From Dastarcus helophoroides (Eukaryota; Arthropoda; Insecta; Coleoptera; Bothrideridae): a DNA stretch of 64,000 nucleotides. Numbering within the stretch: position 1 is the stretch's first letter; each line of letters opens with the position of its first letter. The translations under genes and the position numbers were made by a program. The stretch lies in contig CM053329.1 of the NCBI GenBank assembly GCA_028583605.1, positions 36,641,992-36,705,991 of the forward strand. Reading direction: 5' to 3'. The notes below the pieces were generated by a model that saw only the letters and a list, made by a program, of their open reading frames with translations, made no database searches and had not been told where the DNA came from. Shown here piece by piece: positions 11,700 through 24,534 of this stretch.

Positions 11700-13745
11700 C
11701 TCGCAATCTTTCTTACTTCGCTAGTTTCTCAGTTATTGAAGTACATGCGTGGCACCTTTCACTTATGGAGAACTTGCTTTTTCGTGTATGCCTATCCTTC
11801 GCGCTTTGATCACTTTGGGTGGTGGTCCTCAAGGAAAATGTTGTGGACTTTCTAATTTTCTTTTCCACCCGAATATAACTCAGATAGGTAGGGATATAAT
11901 GGACAAGCACCTCTATGGAATCGCATTTGCAAAGTCTGTGGCTATTTTACACTAATCCGTGAGGTTAACGGTCGTGTTTTTGTTGTTTTCAGGCTCATCA
12001 AGCGTTGCCAGAGCTTGGCGAATTACGAACGCTCTCGTAAATTTGCATTTGTTGCTGTCTTACTGATATTTTTGTTTGCTGGCATTCGAATGTATTCCCT
12101 CAGTTTCTTTTGCACACGTATTTTTTCTTACCTTGCTAGTTTCTCACTTATTGAAGTACATGCGTGACTTCTCCCACTTCTGGAGAAATTCCTTCTTTAT
12201 TTTATGCCTAGCCTCCGCGGTTTGACTACTTTTGGGTGGTGGTCGTTAAACATTTTAAAAAATGTTATGTATTTTCTAATTTCCTTTTCCACCTGGAGAT
12301 AATACAGATAGACCGGGATTTAGTGGACAAGCACCACTATGAAACCGCATTTGCAAAAGTCTGTGGCTGTTTTACACTAATCCGTGAAGTTGACGGTCGT
12401 GTTTTCGTTATTTTCGGGCCCCTAAAGTGTTACCAGAGCTTGGCGAATTACGGACACTCTCGTGTTTTTGCTGTCTTACTGATATTTTTGTTTGGTGAGA
12501 TTCGAATGTATTCCCGTAGTTTCTTTTGCACACGCATGTTTCCTTACTTTGCTAGTTTCTCACTTACTGAAATACATGCGTGGCACCTCCCACATTCAGA
12601 GAAATTGCTTTTTCGTGGTATGCCTAGCCTTCGCGTTTTTTGGGTGGTGGTCGTCAAAAATTAAGGAAAATGTTGTGTACTTTCTAATTTTCTTTTCCAT
12701 TCAAATATAATTCAGATAGACCGGGATATAATGGAAATGCTCCACTATGGAATCGCATTTATAAAAGTCTGTGGCTACTTTACACAAATCCGTGAGGTTA
12801 ACGGTCGTGTTTTCGTTGTTTTCAGGCTCCTAAAGCGTTCCCAATACTTGGCGAATTACGAGCGCTCTCTTAGATTTGTATTTTTTGCTGTGCTAATGAG
12901 ATTTTTGCTAATGAGAATGTATTCCCGCAGTTTTGTGCACATGCATTTTTTCTTTCTTTGTTAGTTTCTCACTTTTAGAAATACATGTGTGACACCTCTC
13001 ACTTATGGAGAATCCTTCGTTGTATGCCCAGCCTTCGCGTTTCGACCATTTTAGGTGGTGGTCGTTAAAAATAAAGGAAAATGTTGTGTACTTTCTAATT
13101 TTCTTTTCCACCCGAAGATAATTCAGATAGACCGAAATTTAATGGACAAGCACCACTATGGAGCCGCATTTACAAAAGTCTGTGCCTATTTTACACACAT
13201 CCGTGAGTTTAATGGTCGTATGTTCGTTGTTTTCAGGCTCTTAAAGCGTTGCCAGAACTTGGCGAATTACCAACGCTCTTGTAAACTTGTATTTTTCGCC
13301 GTCTTGATGATATTATTGTTTGGTGGGATTTAGTTTCTTTGAACACCTATTTTTTCTTACTTTGCTAGTTTCTCACTTATAGAATTACATGTGTGGCACC
13401 TCTCACTGATAGAGAAATTGCTTCTTCGTTATATGCATAGCCTTCGCGTTTTGACCACTTCGGTTTTTGGTCATGAAAAATTAAGGAAACTGTTATGTAC
13501 TTTCTAAGTTTCTTTTCCGCCCGAAGATAACTCAGATAGACCGAGGTGTAATGGACAAGCACCAGTATCGAGCCGCGTTTACAAAAGTATGTGGCTCTTT
13601 TACACTCATCCTTAAGGTTAATGGTCGTATGTTCGTTGTTTTCAGGCTCTTAAAGCGTTGCAAGAATTGGCGAATTGGGAACACTCTCGTAAACCATGCA
13701 ACCAGGAAGACACATTCTAACGTTGCTGAAACATCTCTTATGTAA
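11700..13745. repeat. Satellite block A: five ~410-bp tandem units
   Basis: The anchor CTAGTTTCTCACTTATTGAA recurs near 11721, 12136, 12552, 12961 and 13365, giving unit lengths of 415, 416, 409 and 404 bp. Each unit carries a GGTCGTGTTTTTGTTGTTTT stretch followed by CAGGCTC and AAGCGTTGCCAGA. The last unit breaks off near 13700. Plus-strand frames of 64-142 codons in each unit are related because the units are related; their ends vary and none has a recognisable domain, so I treat them as non-coding. The core matches satellite block B at 47-62 kb. Confidence 0.85.
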
Positions 13746-14214
13746 CTTTCAAGAATTTTCGCCTCTTATCTACAAGCGTTTGGCTTTAGTATGCTTAAAT
13801 AACTTTGTTTAAAATACCACCAAAATCTATTTGACAAAAATTTGTTCTATAATGCACAGACCAATAGGTTTGAACATTTATTAGATTCGAAGTTTGGAAA
13901 CCAAATACCGGTTTCGATCTTGTTAGATCTCGTCAGTTTGGTATATTCAACTCGAATGCTAATAAATGTTCCGACAAGTAAGTACTAAAACTTTCACAGG
14001 CGTCGAGCGAGTGACTTTTTAGTACTACCACTTATTGGTCCATAGAGAAATTATGGCCATCGCCAACAATGTCGTATGCAAGAAGAATGCAACCTAGACT
14101 ACAAATTCATGCAGCCCTCCAGGCGTGTATAGTGAATCATAGGTAGCTGAACTACCAACAGTTGAAACACTGCCACCTAGCGAAGCGGTTGCTCTCTAGG
14201 AAAATTTGTTGTTA
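13746..14214. other. Unique-looking DNA with a small foldback
   Basis: No gene is seen. A small imperfect inverted repeat lies in it and is listed separately. The stretch at about 14095-14205 is GC-richer and may be another repeat relic. Confidence 0.45.
13859..14042. repeat. Small foldback, possible MITE
   Basis: ACCAATAGG near 13860 faces CTTATTGGTCC near 14030. Inside that, GAACATTTATTAG (13873) faces CTAATAAATGTTCC (13961). The interior holds ACCGGTTTCGATC. The arms are imperfect and no target duplication is clear. Confidence 0.45.
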
Positions 14215-14888
14215 ATAATTTCAAAATTTTGACTTCCTTCCAGTAATTTCGACTTTAAAATTGAAGCTTTAAAAAATACGATCAAAATTTTATCCTAAAT
14301 CTCTATTTTACGGGTTTCACCTTAAAATCTTTGGAATGTTTCTTGGATTTTCGAATGTTGTGTGAATATTTTAACTAAATCTTCAATATTCTGATCGAAA
14401 TTTAAAAAACAATTGAAATTGTTAATTTAAATTTGAATTTAAAATAATGAAATTGGTAGAAAACATATCTTCCTCTCAAATTTTGCACTTTAATTCCGAA
14501 AATTAACATTTTTTGCTAAAAAAATTTTTAATAAAATCCAGATTTGTAAAATAATGCATATTTTCGAGAATTTCGCCTTTTTCCAATTTTAAATCTTGAA
14601 AAACAACCTGAGTTAAAAATTTCGAAAGTTTGAAATATCAATATTTTCAAAAAAGTCGAATTTTTCGAGTCTGAATATTGGAGAAAATCAAAAATTATCA
14701 GAAAACTAGTAATTTTTGGTCGAAATTAAAATTTGCAGAAAATCAAAATTTTCAAAAAAGTGGAAATGTTTTCTAAAAAAAATTTGAAAATGGTGGAAAT
14801 TAAAAAAAAAAGCTAAAATTTAATATAAGACGAAATCTTAAAAGGTAGGCGAAATTTGGGAAATGTCGAAATTTTTAAAAATACTATA
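14215..14888. repeat. AT-rich minisatellite array with sense switch
   Basis: The array starts T-rich and becomes A-rich near 14590, using the same TCGAAATTTT word family. It is interrupted at 14889 by a palindromic element. Confidence 0.7.
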
Positions 14889-15781
14889 AAGGAAAGGTTT
14901 CGAAGTGTCAGTCGCCGATTTTGCTAATTTTTGGATATGTCTTAGAGGACCGAAATCTAAAATTCACGTATTTTTTTTATCGGCCGATAAACGGTTTTAA
15001 GGGTAGTTCTACCCCTTCAAAGTTGGGGCTGAAAATGTAAATTTGGTTATTTCTCGTATACCAAAAATGATATTCGATGGATTTTTTTTCCCAAAACTTT
15101 TATTTGGACGTGAAATTAGAAAAAAAAATGTTTATCAAATTTTTCAACCTCCTTAAGGGGGTAAATTACCCCCTTTTAAAGTTTTCTGTTAGAAAAGATG
15201 TAATTATTGCAACAAAATTTTAAAAAAATATGTTATTTCGTACAACAAACCTAATTTTACCTGTTTTTGGGTTTTGTGGAAAACAATATTTTTGGGGGTA
15301 AACACCCCTTAAGTTTGATAGGGTGTATTTTTATATTTTTCAGTTCATTTTTTTCTGGGATAAAGTACTTTGACAAGAAGCTAAAAACATTTATTTTAAC
15401 TTTTTTCCTACCCCCTTGTCTGCCCTTCATCCTACCCTGTGAGCTATTTACTTGAAAAACCGGAAAACGCTAGATCATTATGGTGTTACACATTTTTTGT
15501 AACAGAAAAACAATAAAAGTGGGTAAAAAATTTTGTAAAAAAATGTTTTCCTTATTTTACGTCCAAATAAAACTTTTGGAAAAAGAAACCAATTGGATAT
15601 CGTTTTCGGTATATGAGAAACAGCAAAATTTGCATTTTCAGCCCCAACTTTGAGGGGGTAGAACTACCCTTAAAACCATTTATCGGCCGATGAAAAAAAT
15701 ATGTATGTCTTAGATTTCGGTCCTCTAAAACACATCCAAAAATTAGCAAAATCGGCGACTGACATTTTGAGACCTTTCCTT
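14889..15781. mobile_element. Palindromic (foldback) non-autonomous element, copy 1
   Basis: The ends AAGGAAAGGT and ACCTTTCCTT are inverted. The arms run inward through GTCAGTCGCCGATTTTGCTA, ATTTTTGGATATGT, a TATCGGCCGAT palindrome and a GGGTAGTTCTACCCC hairpin, for roughly 230-240 bp each (about 14889-15130 and 15550-15781). The middle contains GGGGGTAAATTACCCCC, another hairpin, and no coding frame. A related copy lies at 18478-19265. The class is unknown; it could be a MITE or foldback transposon. Confidence 0.7.
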
Positions 15782-18420
15782 GTAAGTCAAAACCTTAAAA
15801 TGCAGAAATTCTTCAAAAAAAAAATTGAAAAACTGAAAATAAGGCCAAATAAGGAAGTTCCAAATTTTTAAAAAAGTCAAGAGTTTAAAAATGAACAGAA
15901 TTTTCAGAACAGTCAAAATTTTTAGGAAAGTCAAAATTTTAGAGTCGAAAAGTTTGAAAGAAACTTAAAATTTTGCAAAAGATCAAAAACTTCAAAAAAC
16001 ACGAAACTTTCAAAAGAAGTTAAAATTTTGAAAATACTCGAAGCTTGAAGTGAATTCACAAATACTTAGAGCTTCGAAAAGAAGTCTAAATTTAGAAAAA
16101 GTTAAAAATTTCACACACATTTCGAAATTTTCCAAAAAAAATATCAAATCATTTAAATAATCAAACTTTGGAAAAATATGTCATTTTTTCTAAAAAGACG
16201 AACTTTATAAAAAATAGATTTTTTTTTTAAAATGTCGAAATTTAGGTAAAACAAAGAATTAAAATTTGGAGCCATAAATCGAACTTCTCAAAAGATTGGA
16301 GTTTTCCAAAATGAGTTAAAAACTATAACTTTTAAAACGGTCAAGTTTTAAAAACAGAAATCCCAAAGAGGCTAAATTTTCAAAAAGAATCTAAACATTC
16401 GAGAAAGACGAAATTTTCGAAAACAGTCGAAACTTTCAAAATAGTGAATTCTTGAGAAATGTTGAAACTTAAAAAAACAAAATTTTGAAAAAGGACAAAA
16501 TATTTTCGAAAAGATGGGAATTTAAAAAATGGAATAATCCAAGAAGAATCAAAATTTTCAATTTGGAGGAAAGTCGTAAAAAGTACAAAGTTTTCAAAAA
16601 GGGATAGTTTTAAAAAAGTTTAAATTTTCAAAAAAGGTACAGATAAAAAACTAAATTTTAAAAGAAGTCGAAATTTTAAAAAAGTGTAAATTCACGAAAA
16701 ATATGTCAAAGATTTTGAAAAATATCAGAAAATGACAAAATTTTTAGAAAAATGTGAAGAATAGATATTTCAAAAAAAAAGTTAATATTAAGAAAATCGC
16801 ATTCTTAAAAAATCCAGCTTATAAAAAACTTGACTTGTTCGAAAAAAGTCAAAATTTTCAAACAACGGAAATGTTGAAGAAATAATGAAATCTTTAACAA
16901 TTTAAGATTTTCAAAGAAGCCTATTTTCCAAAAAAAATCGAAACTGAAAAGTGGAAATTCTCTAAAAAAGAACAAATTTTGAAAAAAGATAAATTTCAAA
17001 AAGAGTCGATAATTGTTGAAAATATGTCAAGATTTTTAGGAAATATAATTGAAATTTTAAACAAAGTAAATTTTTTAGAGCCGAAATTCACAGAAACTTA
17101 CAAGTTCGAAAAGCCCAAACATAAAAAAGTTATTTCAGAAAAATTTCAAAATTCACAAAAATCTCCAAGTCATTTAAAAAATCGAACTTTATAAAAAAAT
17201 GTCAGTTTTTCTAAAAATTCAAACTTTATAAAAAATATAGTTTTTCAAACAAATGTCGAAATTTAGTCATAGCAAAGAGTTAAAATTTACAAAAAAAAAT
17301 CCAAATTTTGAAAAGATTGGAGTTTTCCAAAATAAGTTAAAGACTACAATTTTTAAAAAAGTTAAGTTGTGAAAAGCAGAAATTCCAAAAGGTCAAAATT
17401 TTCCAAAAATAACTCTAAATATTCAAGAAAGACGAAATTTTCGCAAACTTTTAAAAAAGTGAAATTCTTCAGAAATGTTTGAACTTGAAAAAACCCTAAA
17501 TTTTGAAAAAGACGAAATATTTTCGAAAAGGTGGGAATTTAAAAAGTGGAATAATCCAAAAAGAATCAACACTGCCAAAGCTGGAATTAGACGAAAAAAT
17601 CGTTATTAAAAGAACAGAATTTTAAAAAGGGGATAATTTCGAAAAAGTTTAAGTTTTCAAAAAAGTAAAAATAAAAAATCTAAATTTTGAAGGAAGACAA
17701 AATTTTAAATAAGTCTAGATTCACAGGAAATATGTAAACATTTAAAAAAATGTCGATAATTGACAAAATTTTCAAAAAAGTGTGAAGTCACACATTTTAA
17801 AAAATTTTAAAAAATTTAATGTAGAAAATGTAAAAAATAGAAACTTCAAAAAGAAATGTTATAAAAAAATAGCAATTTTTCAAAATCCAGCTTATAAAAT
17901 AATTAACTTTCTCGGAAGAACTCAATATTTTCAAACAGCGGACATGCTGAAGAAATAATGAAATCTTTAACAATTTAAAATTTTCAAAAGGCCTAAATTT
18001 TCGAAAAAAATCGAAACTTTGATAAGTCGAAGTTGCCGAAAAAGAGAAAATTTTGAAAAAAGTTACACTTCAAAAATAGTCGAAAATTGTTAAAAATATG
18101 ATTTTCACAACATAATTGAAATTTTATATAAAGTAAATTTCTTGGAGTCGAAATTCACACAAAAAAAATAGAATTTCCAGAAAAAATCTAAATTTAGAAA
18201 AAGTTAAAAACTTCGAAAAAATTTTGAAATTTTCAAAAAATGTCAAATCATTTAAAAATCAAGACTTCATAAAAAAATGTCACTTTTTCTAACAATTCGA
18301 ACTTTATAAAAAAATGGAATTTAGTAAACACTCCAGATTCTTTAGAGAGAGTTCAAATTTGGTCGAAATTTTGGAAAAAATACAGATTTTGAGAAAAATA
18401 TAATTTTTAGAATTTTCTCT
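15782..18420. repeat. A-rich array with ~1.05-kb higher-order units
   Basis: A-rich TCGAAATTT words organised at a longer scale. A block containing AATTCACA...TCAAATCATTTAAA...AACTTTATAAAAAA recurs near 16050, 17085 and 18140. A second anchor, GAAGAAATAATGAAATC, recurs at 16876 and 17950 (1074 bp apart). The larger unit, not only the short word, has therefore been duplicated. Frames are low-complexity only. Confidence 0.7.
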
Positions 18421-18477
18421 TGACCGCTTGAATCAGAGGCGACTGATCTGATCCACTCTAACAAGCAAGGTCGCGAA

Positions 18478-19265
18478 GTGTCCGGCGTCGATTCTGCTAA
18501 TTTTTGGATATGTTTTAAAGGACCAAAATCTAAGACACGTGTTTTTTTTATCGGCTGATAAACGGTTTTAAGGGTAGTTTTACCCCCTCAAAGTTAAGGC
18601 AAAAAATGCAGATTTTGCTGTTTCTCACATACCAAAAATGATATTCCAGTCGTTTCTTTTTTCAAAAGTTTTGTTTTGACGAGAAATAAAAAAAAAATTT
18701 TTTTCAAAGTTTTCCCTCACCTCTCATGGGGGCAAACTACTCCATTTAGAAGTTTTTATTCATAAAAATGGTAATTACGTCAGCAAAATTTTGAAAAAAA
18801 TATATGTTATTTTATACACCAAAACTAATTTTACCTGTTTTTGGATTTTGTCGAAAAAAATTTTTTTGGGGGGTAAACACCAATCACACGAATACGTATA
18901 TGATAGGATGTATTTTTATGATTTTTGTTTTATTTTTTTTCTGAAGCGAAGCATTTCGACGAGAAACTAAAAAAATAATTTTTTAAAATTTTTTCGGTAA
19001 CCCCTCATCCACACCCTACACCCTTCCCTTATAGGAGGGTGAGCTACCTGCTTAAAAACTGGAAAATTCGAGGTTATTATGATCCCTCTACTATCTGTAT
19101 ACATCAAAAGAAAAGTTTACCAAATTTTTTTAACCCCACCCCTCCTGATAGGGGTAAATTATCCCTTATGAAATTTTTAATTAACAAGAAAATAGTCATT
19201 ATAACAGCTAAATTTTGAGAAATAAATGTTATTTTATACATCAAAACTGCACTTTAGTGTAGATA
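18478..19265. mobile_element. Palindromic element, copy 2 (rearranged)
   Basis: Its left part matches copy 1 (ATTCTGCTAATTTTTGGATA, TTTTTTTATCGGCTGATAAA, GGGTAGTTTTACCCCCTC). No matching right arm is present. A segment around 18690-18835 is repeated near 19110-19255; both contain a GGGG...CCC hairpin followed by ATGTTATTTTATACA. This copy is thus partly duplicated internally and lacks one end. Confidence 0.65.
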
Positions 19266-22200
19266 ACAGTTCAATAGACGAGCCCAATTTTTTTGCATTT
19301 TAATTGTTCGGTCAATAACTCGCGCAGCATATGCCTACTTCTTCATTATTAATCAAAAGCAGTCTGCATTCTACGTACATTAAGGAACATTTATTTATTA
19401 TTTAATGATTGTAGTCTAATGTCCCATGCTCAGTGCTTTCATATCACTTTAATTACCAGGGTTAATCGAGCTTTCTTCCACAAATTTCACGATATTCACA
19501 TTAATTATTATCTTCGTATCTCTAAGTTCATCTATCCCCTTAATATTCACCCCGATAGCATTATTCCATTTTATATACAATATGTTGTCTGTAAACTAGT
19601 CATTATATCAGTTATTCAATTACGTTGCTAATTAATACTTTAGTGGAATAGGAAATAGGACGAGGAATAGGCGTAACTTGTATTATTTTTGCCAGCGAAG
19701 TCTCACATTGATAATAATCTTTTTTTATTACACATATAGGTGCATGCGGTAATGGCTCATCATAGTAAAAACAAAACAAAAGATCTTCACAGAAATAAAT
19801 TGGTTAATTGCTGCGATTTCTTTATTCATTTGCTGCGCACACACGTAGAAGGGAATTTTATGCAAATTGTTATCATGCTTTTATTAAAGTGATTATAGAG
19901 CTGCGTACTATCTAGCGTGCAAACTCCCAGCTATCAGGAATTAATCACTGTGCTTAAATGAGTATGTGAAACTAACTGAACAAAGTGGATTTATTGCAAT
20001 TATAATATATTTATAAAGTTTTGCTCGCCGCATTCCGTCTCGCTCGAACTTTTTTCCACAAAAACTCAACCGGTAATTATTGGTGTGCAATCAATTTTGC
20101 TCTAAAAACTATCCAATTAAAGTCCAGCTGTAATATTACGCCCAGGATATTTTCTACTGGTTTTTCCTCGCCTCGAAACCGACGAAACTACGAAACTATG
20201 AAACTAGCTTTTATTTTGCATTGGCTGCGTTCCTTTCCCATGCTACTTTAGCCTTTTCCTGTGAAATAACGCACAATTCAGACAGGAAAATATAATCAGG
20301 CAATTAAAGCGGTATTAGAGTGCACTAAGTGCAGACTGAGCCCTACATTTGCAAAAGAGGGTCGCAAAATTTTACCACACACGTATAGAGTCTGCATCAA
20401 TGGTATCCCATGCAATTTGGGACAGACAAGAGTGCAAAAATCTGTGTCTCATGTTTTTGAAGGACGTAAGTACTAGACTGCCGAAGTGGCTTGTTGGTCT
20501 AAAATACAAAAAATTAACAATTGGGTATAATTTGGGATAATTTTTAAAAATACAGCACAGTTTACATAAGAGTAAGACTCTTGGGCACCTATTTCAAATG
20601 GATTTTAAGTGTAGGGGTTCCAGGACTATCTGCAAGAAGCCCAAGGACTACAGACCCAACCTAGCGGATAACGAACCCTCTACATTTAAATTGGGCTTAA
20701 ATTCTGAGGGAGTATACTCTTGATTGTTACTTCCTGATATGCTTCATAAAAAAATGTTAACAGGTAGTTTCAAAGAGTTCAAACTGACTGCAGAATGATG
20801 TTCTGTTCAAATTCCTTGACACGATCAAGAGTATATTTAGCTATTTGGCGACTCTCAGGCAACAAAAGTAGCTCTATTACGCAATTAATGCATCTACTAG
20901 AAGAAATTTATCAGCATGGCAATGCTCCACTTTCCTCCCTGTATCAGCCAACATTGATCTAGCTTCTTATTTGATTTCTCTAATTGGAATAGTAAAACCT
21001 CTACAGCTTCCTACTTCTTACAAATTTAAAACGAGTCTACGCATTCAGACATTATAAATTAATAATTTGGGAGATATCAATAAAATAGAGATGCGTTTTC
21101 AGCAGAAAAAAAAAATCAGAACAACGACCGCAATGTAGTGACAAAAATACGCCATTACGAGACACTCGGAAAAAAATTCGGCGGATTTTCCCCCGGCAGC
21201 AGCGGCGGCCTGGTCCCATCTAATTAGTATTCGCGCCATATCTGTGCGACAATTAACTTCACATTAAGTGGACTTTGTTCTGTGGCTGCGGCTATTAGGC
21301 CGGCATTAAAAAAAACTCGCTCTGGAACTAACGCAGCGGCGTTTACTCGCATTAGAATGTTGAGGGTATTATTTGGACGTCACGTGCATCGTTCGAAATG
21401 TGTACAAGAAAACGATGAGATGCTTGCAGGAGACAAAAAGTGACCCCAACTCACTGCACGTCACTCGTCCAGATACGCCGGAGGATGGTCCGTCCAAATC
21501 TTCACGGACATGTACGGTAACAAACTAAATTAGTTCATGGTCCACGATTTTATTTCATTCTGAAATTACTAAGGTTTATAAATACTGAAAGGCAAATCTG
21601 CAGTTGAATAATAGTATTAGTTTGTGGTTTTGCATCCTAAGGATTACCAGTTATTAGTAAAGACCAATAAAAAAAATATTGGACATGAACCTATAAACTC
21701 TCCCTAACAGGACGCTCCTAGTTCGCAACAAACTCTCTTAATAAATATTGCTTACAATGTCGTAGGTCAATAGGCGCTTATCACGTCACTTAGTACAGTT
21801 GAGAAGAGACCGTGACGAGTCCCTAACTAGTGAACAACCAATTTTTACGTGTTCTTTCGCCTCAAAATTATTTGTATTTCCACACTAGTAATGTAGCGGA
21901 TATTCGCATTCCTTAGAAATTGTGCGAATATATTGAGAATGAATTTGGCAATAAGATGGAAAAATTGAAATACAAATACAGAGAGATACTGAGTATCTCT
22001 CTGAAGATGAGAGTTTGGCTATCGAAACCCATTAGAGCAACCTCTGTTTGGTTTTTTAATCTTTTTTGGTTTCAGAGGACAAGATTTTTATTTGAATTTT
22101 TAAAGATAACCAAGGACCACCAACAAATGCAACTGTCAAGGTAGAGTGGCGTAGCTAACAATATTTAATGCAGTAATTTAGCCAGATCCCACCTAATAAA

Positions 22201-22299
22201 AAGTATTTTTAAATTCCCTTATTTTTTCCCTACTAGCCAGCAGGATGGGACGCGTGCTGCCCTGGTTCATAGAGTTCATACAACCATCCAAAAATTTAT
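19266..22299. other. Unique-looking DNA, no gene recognised
   Basis: About 3 kb without a convincing coding frame or repeat. A GC-richer patch at about 21170-21490 includes GGCAGCAGCGGCGGCCTGG and CACGTGCATCG and stands out from its AT-rich surroundings. A perfect short hairpin lies at 21980-22002 (arms AGAGAGATACT, one-base loop). A word block at about 22055-22120 (GGACAAGAT...ATAACCAAGGACCA) is repeated at about 41995-42055. Confidence 0.5.
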
Positions 22300-23640
22300 A
22301 TTTTCAACTGAGGTAACCGTTTCCAGAAATTTTCATTTTTTTGAAGATTAGTCCTTTCCTTCAAATTTTTTCTCAAAATCCGTGTTTTTTCACAAACTTT
22401 CTCTTTTCATTTTCGAACTTATTCAGATTTCAGCTTTTTTTATCAAAATGAGACTTTGTCAAAATTTAAAATTTTTATCTCAAAATTCGTCGTTAATTTT
22501 AATTTTTCAAAATCCCGTAATTGCTCAAAAATTCGAATTTTTCTAAAAATTTCGTCTTCTTTTTTAAATTTGTATTTCTGCACATTTCGACTTGTTTATC
22601 AAACTTGGCCTTTTTCTCGGAATTTGGTAGATCTTCTGATAAAAAAGTAAAAATGTTAAGAATAATATTAATCTGGAAATGTTGATAAATATTTTTGGAA
22701 AATTTTGGATTTTTGGAAAAATAGAAAAATGCTAGGAAACTCCGACTTGTTTCTTAAAATTTTAACGTTAACCTCAATAGTGAATATTTTCTGACATCGC
22801 TGTGGGGTAGCGGGGAGGAGTTTGTCCTTCACTCAGGCAGCCATTAAAAAATAAATATTCACTGGAGAAATTTCGTCGAGGTTTCTTGAAATTTCCACTT
22901 TGTTCCTGAAATTTTCCTCAAAGTGCTCCCCTTTTTCGGAATTTCGATAAAATTTGACTCCCTCTGGGGAATTTCAAATTTTTGCTGAATTTGGACTTTT
23001 TCCTCGAAATCTTGATCTCCTTCTCAAAATGTCGATCTTTTCCTCAAAATTTTGTTTTTTTCCAAATTTGTTTAGGTTTTCGAAAGTTTCGATTGTTTAC
23101 CTTAGAAATTGTTTTTTTTTTTCGAAATTTCGATATATTTCAAGTTTTTCCATAAAGTCGAGTTTTTATATTGAATTTACTTCCCGAAAATTCTGACTTT
23201 ATCTCAAAACTGATAGTTTTTTTTATTACAATTTGGGTTTTTTTTCTGAATTACGACTTTATACTCAAAATTCTACTTCCTCCTCTCATAATTTTGAATA
23301 TTTTATAGAAGTTTCTGCCTTTTTCTCGAAAGTTTGACGAAAAATTTCAACCTTTCTTATATTTGTAGTAATTTCCACTTAAAATTAAATTGGTATCCAA
23401 AATACTACCTTTTTCAAAATTCCCTTTTCTTTAAAATTGGATTAAAATTTTAATAAAAATCTAAACATTTTTAAAATAATATTTTTACGAAATTAGGAGA
23501 AAAATATTTAGTTGTGAATTTAGAGATTAGGTCAAAATTTAAATGAAAATAAAAATTGTAAGAGAAGTATTTTTAAAAACTAAGTATTTCTTTCCAAATT
23601 CAATTTATTTTAAAAATTGCGTTTTCTGTGCCGGTGAAAA
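22300..23640. repeat. T-rich degenerate minisatellite array
   Basis: TTTTTCTCAAAATTTCGACTTT-like words, T-rich on the plus strand, interrupted near 22790-22870 by a GC-richer patch (GTGGGGTAGCGGGGAGGAG). No gene is visible. Confidence 0.7.
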
Positions 23641-23649
23641 AGCCAACAT

Positions 23650-23715
23650 TCGTATTCGTATTCGCATTCGCGAATGTTGAAAATGAATATTCGCATTCAC
23701 ATTCGTGAATTCGTT
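23650..23715. repeat. ATTCGY hexanucleotide microsatellite
   Basis: Imperfect repeats of ATTCGT/ATTCGC, running forward and then in the inverse sense (CGCGAATGTTGAAAATGAAT in the middle), give a short imperfect palindrome. Confidence 0.65.
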
Positions 23716-24534
23716 ACATCCTTATTCCACCCACTTAAAACTAATATGAAAATATTTGAATCTATTTTCCATATTTGATTTATTTAATCAATTTGATCTG
23801 ACGAAAAATAAATCAGGAATTCTAAAAAATAAATGATGTAAAAAGTGTACGAAGCTAATCAACTGCTAGATCCATCAAAAACTAATATAGGAGAACTAAA
23901 AAATTAAAAAATTGCCTATCCATAAATTTGTTGTGCTGAATTATTTAATTTTGTGGCATATTAAACATTTGGCTTTACTTAGCCTGTTGTTTATGAAAAA
24001 TTTACTGACGAAATTTACAACACAGCCCAAACATTTAATTTTTCATGGTAGGTACCCGAAATATTTAACGGTTTTGGTGTCTATGAAGAAAAAAAATGAT
24101 TCGTGGGTAAACAGCACCTGGTTTATGAAATTATCGTCTGCACCACTTATTTTTCTCACAGCTTCACAAAACTCGAGTTGTTTGTAATGATCCAGTGCCA
24201 GTGTCGAAAAATATACCTCTAGCTATAACACTATTCATTTCGTTTCAAAATATTCTGCAACCTTCGCGACTTCTCATTAACTTAATTATCGGTATAAGAC
24301 AATTTTTTGCGAAAAAGTGAATCAACCAAGACGTCTTGAGATCTGAAAATTTAGATTGACCGTTTTAAATCTACGCTGACTTTAAAATTGTGCATTGATG
24401 TTACCTTCACTCACGCAGACATGGGTGTAGGCAAAATTTTCTTTAAGGGAGGGCAACAATTATTCCGAAAAATTCATGGGCAAAAAAACCTTCTGAGTAA
24501 TCTATATTTCCACTTAAAAACTACACGACCTAGG
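23716..24534. other. Unique-looking DNA, no gene recognised
   Basis: A 91-codon open frame at 23912-24187 starts with TTG, has no recognisable motif and is probably chance. Nothing else is supported. Confidence 0.4.

Noticed and set aside
12236..12664. 142-codon open frame in satellite block A
   Set aside because: It spans one repeat unit; related frames in the other units have shifted ends and stops, and there is no recognisable domain.
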